Positions 14,253 through 17,194 of a stretch of 17,194 nucleotides of DNA are shown here, piece after piece. The position numbers were made by a program, and so were the translations under genes. Below the pieces are notes generated by a model that did not search any database, had not been told where the DNA came from, and worked only from the letters and a program-made list of their open reading frames with translations. The number at the start of each line of letters is the position of its first letter. Within the stretch, counting starts at the first letter, position 1. Where the stretch lies: positions 1 through 17,194 of the forward strand of contig DASUXY010000043.1 in assembly GCA_036377675.1 (NCBI GenBank), in the 5' to 3' direction. The DNA is from DASUXY01 sp036377675 (GTDB lineage: Bacteria; Bacillota; Bacilli; Bacillales; Amphibacillaceae).

Positions 14253-15011
14253 TTTTATTGCAGATAAAATACTTAAAGCTGTTAGGTAACTTGTCTTTGG
14301 GTTTGTAGGCAGTGGGTTGTTTGTTAATGTGAAATCGAGCATACCGAATTCTCCTGAGGCGTGAATGGTATGAATGTTTTTATCTATGTTTGGATCAGCA
14401 ATGATTTTCACTTGTGTCTCATTTACTCCCAACCCAGCTAATGAAAGGGTTATGGCAACATTTGCATTTTGTGGATACTTTTTAATGGCGTCTTTCGCCG
14501 GTCCTGCAAAAATTGTTGTCGCTTTTGTAACAGGTTTTTTCGTTAGTGCATGTGCTGGTTTTCGCGTGTTTAAGGTGACGGTATGCAACCCACCGAGCAT
14601 ATGGGCAGCTTGAATTGTCTCCAGGCCACCAATCGCTCCAGAAGGTAAATATAGTTTCGTTTGATTTGTTTTTGCGATCGCTGTTAATTCGTCGAGTCGT
14701 TGTTCGTCCATAAGTGCTCCGACACTAATGATTAACATATCTTTTTCACGGAGCATAGTTGCGGCGTATGTTTGAACCGCTGCAATATTTGCGCATTCAA
14801 CAATGAAGTCAATCCCTGACTTCAAAAATGAATGCACGTCATGAAAAGCAGAAAAATGATATGCTTTGGAAAGTTTAGATAGCGTTTCTTTTGATTTTTC
14901 TCTCTCATCTAGAACAGATGTGATGTAATGATTCGTAAAAATTCTCTCACTATTGATTTTTTCTAATAAAAGCTTGCCAATAGTTCCTGTGCCAATTAAT
15001 CCGATCTTCAT
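14223..15011 (-). CDS. nadX: L-aspartate dehydrogenase (NadX type)
   Basis: Oxidises L-aspartate with NAD(P)+ to iminoaspartate, which NadA can use. It is 262 residues, normal for the family. The Rossmann motif is GTGTIG (7-12). Family motifs follow in order: PSGAIGGLETI (123-133), RKPAHAL (150-156), NANVAITLSLAGLG (182-195) and ADPNIDKNIHTIHASGEFG (205-223), where H214 is the probable catalytic histidine. The end is NNPLPTNPKTSYLTALSIL. The start is ATG with GAGGTGAG just upstream. It is transcribed divergently from des, from an extended -10 promoter at 15116-15124. It is not beside other nad genes, but the window's own nadB is decayed, so this enzyme is the likely source of iminoaspartate. 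The alternative is a catabolic role in aspartate use. Confidence 0.92.
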   Translation of the reverse strand: MKIGLIGTGTIGKLLLEKINSERIFTNHYITSVLDEREKSKETLSKLSKAYHFSAFHDVHSFLKSGIDFIVECANIAAVQTYAATMLREKDMLIISVGALMDEQRLDELTAIAKTNQTKLYLPSGAIGGLETIQAAHMLGGLHTVTLNTRKPAHALTKKPVTKATTIFAGPAKDAIKKYPQNANVAITLSLAGLGVNETQVKIIADPNIDKNIHTIHASGEFGMLDFTLTNNPLPTNPKTSYLTALSILSAIKSLDQCVIIG

Positions 15012-15115
15012 TTTCTCACCTCGGTCATATGCTTATGATGTATGAAATTTCTAAGATGGTATCGATAATCAAGTTATCGCTATTCATGCCGGTTTGCAAG
15101 AATCCGTCACGGATG

Positions 15116-15124
15116 ATTATACCA
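15116..15124 (-). promoter_or_regulatory. Extended -10 promoter of nadX
   Basis: On the minus strand the sequence reads TGGTATAAT, a perfect TGn plus TATAAT. There is no good -35. The roughly 97-nt leader includes a short stem (CGATAA/TTATCG). The rest of 15012-15349 carries the des control region. Confidence 0.55.
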
Positions 15125-15230
15125 TTTATTTTCGACTGTTTACCATTGGGTGGGGGTTGCTCGTCTTGAGAGGGAGGTTGTTACTTCACATAGAGTCTTC
15201 AATTCGATCATTACATTTTACTGCATAACC

Positions 15231-15268
15231 ATGACATTTGTCATATAGCTTCCCTGACGTATATGTCT
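15231..15268. promoter_or_regulatory. Candidate DesR-binding region upstream of des
   Basis: ATGACATTTGTCAT (15231-15244) is a palindrome with perfect 6-bp arms. A looser copy, TGACGTATATGTCT, lies at 15255-15268. Both are upstream of the des promoter, where the response regulator DesR binds in B. subtilis. The assignment rests on position and on desK being the next gene. Confidence 0.55.
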
Positions 15269-15290
15269 TTTTTCGCCCCTGTATTTCTTC

Positions 15291-15296
15291 TATGCT
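15291..15296 (+). promoter_or_regulatory. -10 element of the des promoter
   Basis: TATGCT lies about 55 bp before the des start. The expected -35 position is a run of T with no match to TTGACA, which fits a promoter that needs an activator. Confidence 0.45.
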
Positions 15297-15349
15297 AGTG
15301 TTAAAGACTATCAGATCGATAGAAGATTACATTTATACAGGGGGAAGCT

Positions 15350-16408
15350 ATGCGTAAACATAAACAAGTCCAATTAAGAAAAAAAGTAGCACCTTTTGAG
15401 ACGTCACATACAAAATCAAGTATAAGACAATTAATCAATACCCTTTTGCCGTTTATTCTTCTCTGGTTTCTTGCGTATAAAAGTTTAACGGTTTCCTATT
15501 GGTTAACGATTTTAGTTGCTATTGTTGCAGCGGGATTTGTCATCCGCATCTTTATTATTTTTCATGACTGTACGCACCATTCTTTTTTCAAGAGTAGTCA
15601 AGCGAATCGAATAGTCGGGACTCTTACAGGGATTATAACGCTTTTTCCTTATGAGAAATGGAAGCGAAACCACGCGATTCATCATGCGACAAGTGGTAAT
15701 TTAGATAAACTTGGAACAGGGGATGTGTGGGTGATGACCGTCGATGAGTATATTTCTGCTTCTGTTTGGAAGAGGTTAACGTATCGATTATATCGTAATC
15801 CATTTGTCATGTTTGGCCTAGGTCCTTTTTTTCTTTTCCTCATTTCGAATCGAATCAATCGAAAAGAGGCCAAACGAAAAGAGCGGTTAAACACATACTT
15901 GACGAACGTATCCATTATAACCATCTGCGGATGGATGATTTCGGTAATTGGCTGGCAAGCTTTTCTAATGATTCAAATTCCGATTCTTTTCGTATCGGGA
16001 TCGCTCGGGATTTGGCTGTTTTATGTCCAACATCAATTTGAAGATTCATACTTTGAAGATGAAAAGGATTGGGATTTTGTAAAAGCGGCTATCGATGGAA
16101 GCTCATATTTCAAACTTCCGAGAGTATTACAATGGATTACCGGAAATATCGGCTACCATCACGTCCATCACTTCAGTCCAAAGATACCGAACTATTATTT
16201 GGAAGAAGTACATGAATCGATACCACCTTTACAACAAGCGACAACGATTACACCCGCTTCCAGTTTAAAGTCGATTCATTTTCGTCTGTATGATGCGAAA
16301 AACAGAACGTTCGTTAGTTTCAAAGAAGCGAAAGAACGAATGAAACAAGCTAAAGCAGGCGTACAAATGAATCATAGAAGAACAGAACAGGCTTTTCAGG
16401 AAAAGTAA
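15350..16408 (+). CDS. des: Membrane fatty acid (acyl-lipid) desaturase
   Basis: Di-iron membrane desaturase that introduces a double bond into phospholipid acyl chains. In B. subtilis, Des is a delta-5 desaturase induced by cold. It is 352 residues, the same length as that enzyme as I recall. The three histidine boxes are HDCTHH (72-77), HAIHH (108-112) and HHVHH (270-274). Hydrophobic segments lie at about 30-70, 155-166 and 187-225. The start is ATG with a strong GGGGGAA site upstream. It is followed by a terminator and then desK, so the sensor genes have separate expression. The final 35 residues are basic and polar. Confidence 0.94.
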   Translation: MRKHKQVQLRKKVAPFETSHTKSSIRQLINTLLPFILLWFLAYKSLTVSYWLTILVAIVAAGFVIRIFIIFHDCTHHSFFKSSQANRIVGTLTGIITLFPYEKWKRNHAIHHATSGNLDKLGTGDVWVMTVDEYISASVWKRLTYRLYRNPFVMFGLGPFFLFLISNRINRKEAKRKERLNTYLTNVSIITICGWMISVIGWQAFLMIQIPILFVSGSLGIWLFYVQHQFEDSYFEDEKDWDFVKAAIDGSSYFKLPRVLQWITGNIGYHHVHHFSPKIPNYYLEEVHESIPPLQQATTITPASSLKSIHFRLYDAKNRTFVSFKEAKERMKQAKAGVQMNHRRTEQAFQEK

Positions 16409-16416
16409 ATTTCTTG

Positions 16417-16467
16417 AGGCGATTTTGTCGGGTAATATTTGTAAGATGCTGACAATCGCCTTTTTTG
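16417..16467 (+). terminator. Terminator of des
   Basis: AGGCGATT-TTGTC pairs with GACAATCGCCT (one bulged T), followed by six T residues. It lies between des and desK. Confidence 0.8.
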
Positions 16468-16474
16468 TTATACT
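16466..16474 (+). promoter_or_regulatory. Extended -10 promoter of desK
   Basis: TGTTATACT (TGn plus TATACT) directly follows the des terminator. A CTGACA (16449-16454) is too close for a normal -35. It would give desK constitutive expression apart from des. Confidence 0.4.
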
Positions 16475-16523
16475 TTAAAAAACTTGGATCATAAACAAGT
16501 GGGGGAAGGGATCGATCATTTCC

Positions 16524-17194
16524 ATGGGAAAGTGGTACGAAATTTTTCCGAAAAATACAGGTCTTAGTCTTTATGTATGGATTATTTTTTGTGTGTTACC
16601 TTTTTATTTTATTTTTAAACCATCAACAATGAGCGAAATAATGATTGGGATTTTAATGATTCTACTATTTTTTACAGCCTACCGCCTATCGTTTGTTTCA
16701 AGCAATTGGCTCGTTTACGTGTGGATTGGGATAGAAATGGTCATTAGCATTTTTATGACGGTTTATTTTGGTTATGTTTATTTTGCCCTTTTTTTAGCTT
16801 TTTTCATTGGGAGTCTGCAACATAAAGTTGGTTTCTTTACAGTGTATGGAATTCATCTTTTGACAACGATTGTAGCCATTACTTTTGGTTTTTTTGTACA
16901 AACGGAATTGTTTTTTTCTCAACTTCCTTTTGTCATCATAAGTGTCATTGGTGTCATTTTATTGCCAATCAATCGATACAATCGTAACAAACGTGAAAAG
17001 CTTGAGCAGTTGCTAGCTCATGCGAATACGAAATTGCTCATTATTGAAGAGCGTCAACGGATTGCTCGTGATTTACATGATACGTTAGGGCAAAAGCTCT
17101 CCTTAATTGGCTTGAAAAGTGACCTTGCTAAAAAGTTAATCAAGACGAATCCTCATTCAGCGACATTAGAAATTGACGATATTCATCAAACAGC
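16524..17194 (+). CDS. desK: Thermosensor histidine kinase DesK (3' end beyond window)
   Basis: First 223 residues of a sensor kinase. It begins MGKWYEIFPKNTGLSLYVW, with about four to five membrane helices over residues 14-150, a short coiled linker (KREKLEQLLAHANTKLLIIEE), then the HisKA_3 box RQRIARDLHDTLGQKLSLIG with the phospho-acceptor H185. This matches DesK of B. subtilis, which senses membrane thickness or temperature and phosphorylates DesR to switch on des. The start is ATG 16524. The G-rich site at 16501-16510 is about 13 bases upstream, a little far, but there is no better in-frame start. The ATPase domain and the expected desR lie outside the window. Confidence 0.93.
   Translation, partial: MGKWYEIFPKNTGLSLYVWIIFCVLPFYFIFKPSTMSEIMIGILMILLFFTAYRLSFVSSNWLVYVWIGIEMVISIFMTVYFGYVYFALFLAFFIGSLQHKVGFFTVYGIHLLTTIVAITFGFFVQTELFFSQLPFVIISVIGVILLPINRYNRNKREKLEQLLAHANTKLLIIEERQRIARDLHDTLGQKLSLIGLKSDLAKKLIKTNPHSATLEIDDIHQT

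Noticed and set aside
15045..15228. Plus-strand open stretch of about 55 codons before des (contains DDYTIYFRLF)
   Set aside because: No start codon with a ribosome-binding site, no recognised family, and a stretch this long is not surprising by chance. It overlaps the nadX leader and des control region.
1..17194. CRISPR arrays, tRNA or rRNA genes, prophage or toxin-antitoxin modules
   Set aside because: No regularly spaced repeats, cloverleaf sequences or related genes were seen on either strand.

Overview
The window looks like an AT-rich chromosomal segment of a Bacillaceae-type Firmicute. The evidence is Bacillus-like gene content (YpsA, NifS/NadA/NadC, Des/DesK), strong Shine-Dalgarno sites with some TTG and GTG starts, a T-box leader, a CcpA cre site and intrinsic terminators. 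No tRNA, rRNA or CRISPR array was seen.

Layout. 1-133: tail of an unrecognised gene. 140-1984: an apparently complete IS1182-like insertion sequence with one transposase and three stem-loops that could insulate it from outside transcription. 2108-2653: ypsA. 2830-4869 (minus): nadA and nadC. 4985-5452 (minus): what I read as a badly decayed nadB. 5525-6658: nifS, divergent from the nad genes. 6790-7062 (minus): small YesK-like membrane protein. 7246-7339: possible small RNA. 7377-8654 (minus): OFA-family MFS transporter. 8864-10585 (minus): an unusual ATP-sulfurylase-like protein, behind a promoter overlapped by a perfect cre site. 11221-13149: T-box leader and argS. 13250-13939: SIMPL-domain protein. 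14223-15011 (minus): aspartate dehydrogenase (NadX type). 15350-16408: membrane fatty acid desaturase des. 16524-end: start of desK, cut by the window edge.

Two stories stand out. First, de novo NAD synthesis. NadA and NadC are intact and NifS (presumed to serve NadA's Fe-S cluster) is kept, but nadB (L-aspartate oxidase) survives only as a relic. An aspartate dehydrogenase, which also makes iminoaspartate, lies about 9 kb away with its own promoter. This looks like replacement of NadB by NadX, caught while the old gene is still partly readable. Second, the sulfurylase-like protein keeps the HxxH and GRDHAG nucleotide motifs but has TGAN where ATP sulfurylases have QxRN. It carries a helical C-terminal extension of about 150 residues that is not APS kinase. 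It is followed by an OFA transporter and appears to be under catabolite control rather than ordinary sulfur control, so its substrate may not be sulfate.

The right end (des-desK) matches the membrane-fluidity module of Bacillus subtilis, including a palindromic element upstream of a promoter that lacks a good -35.
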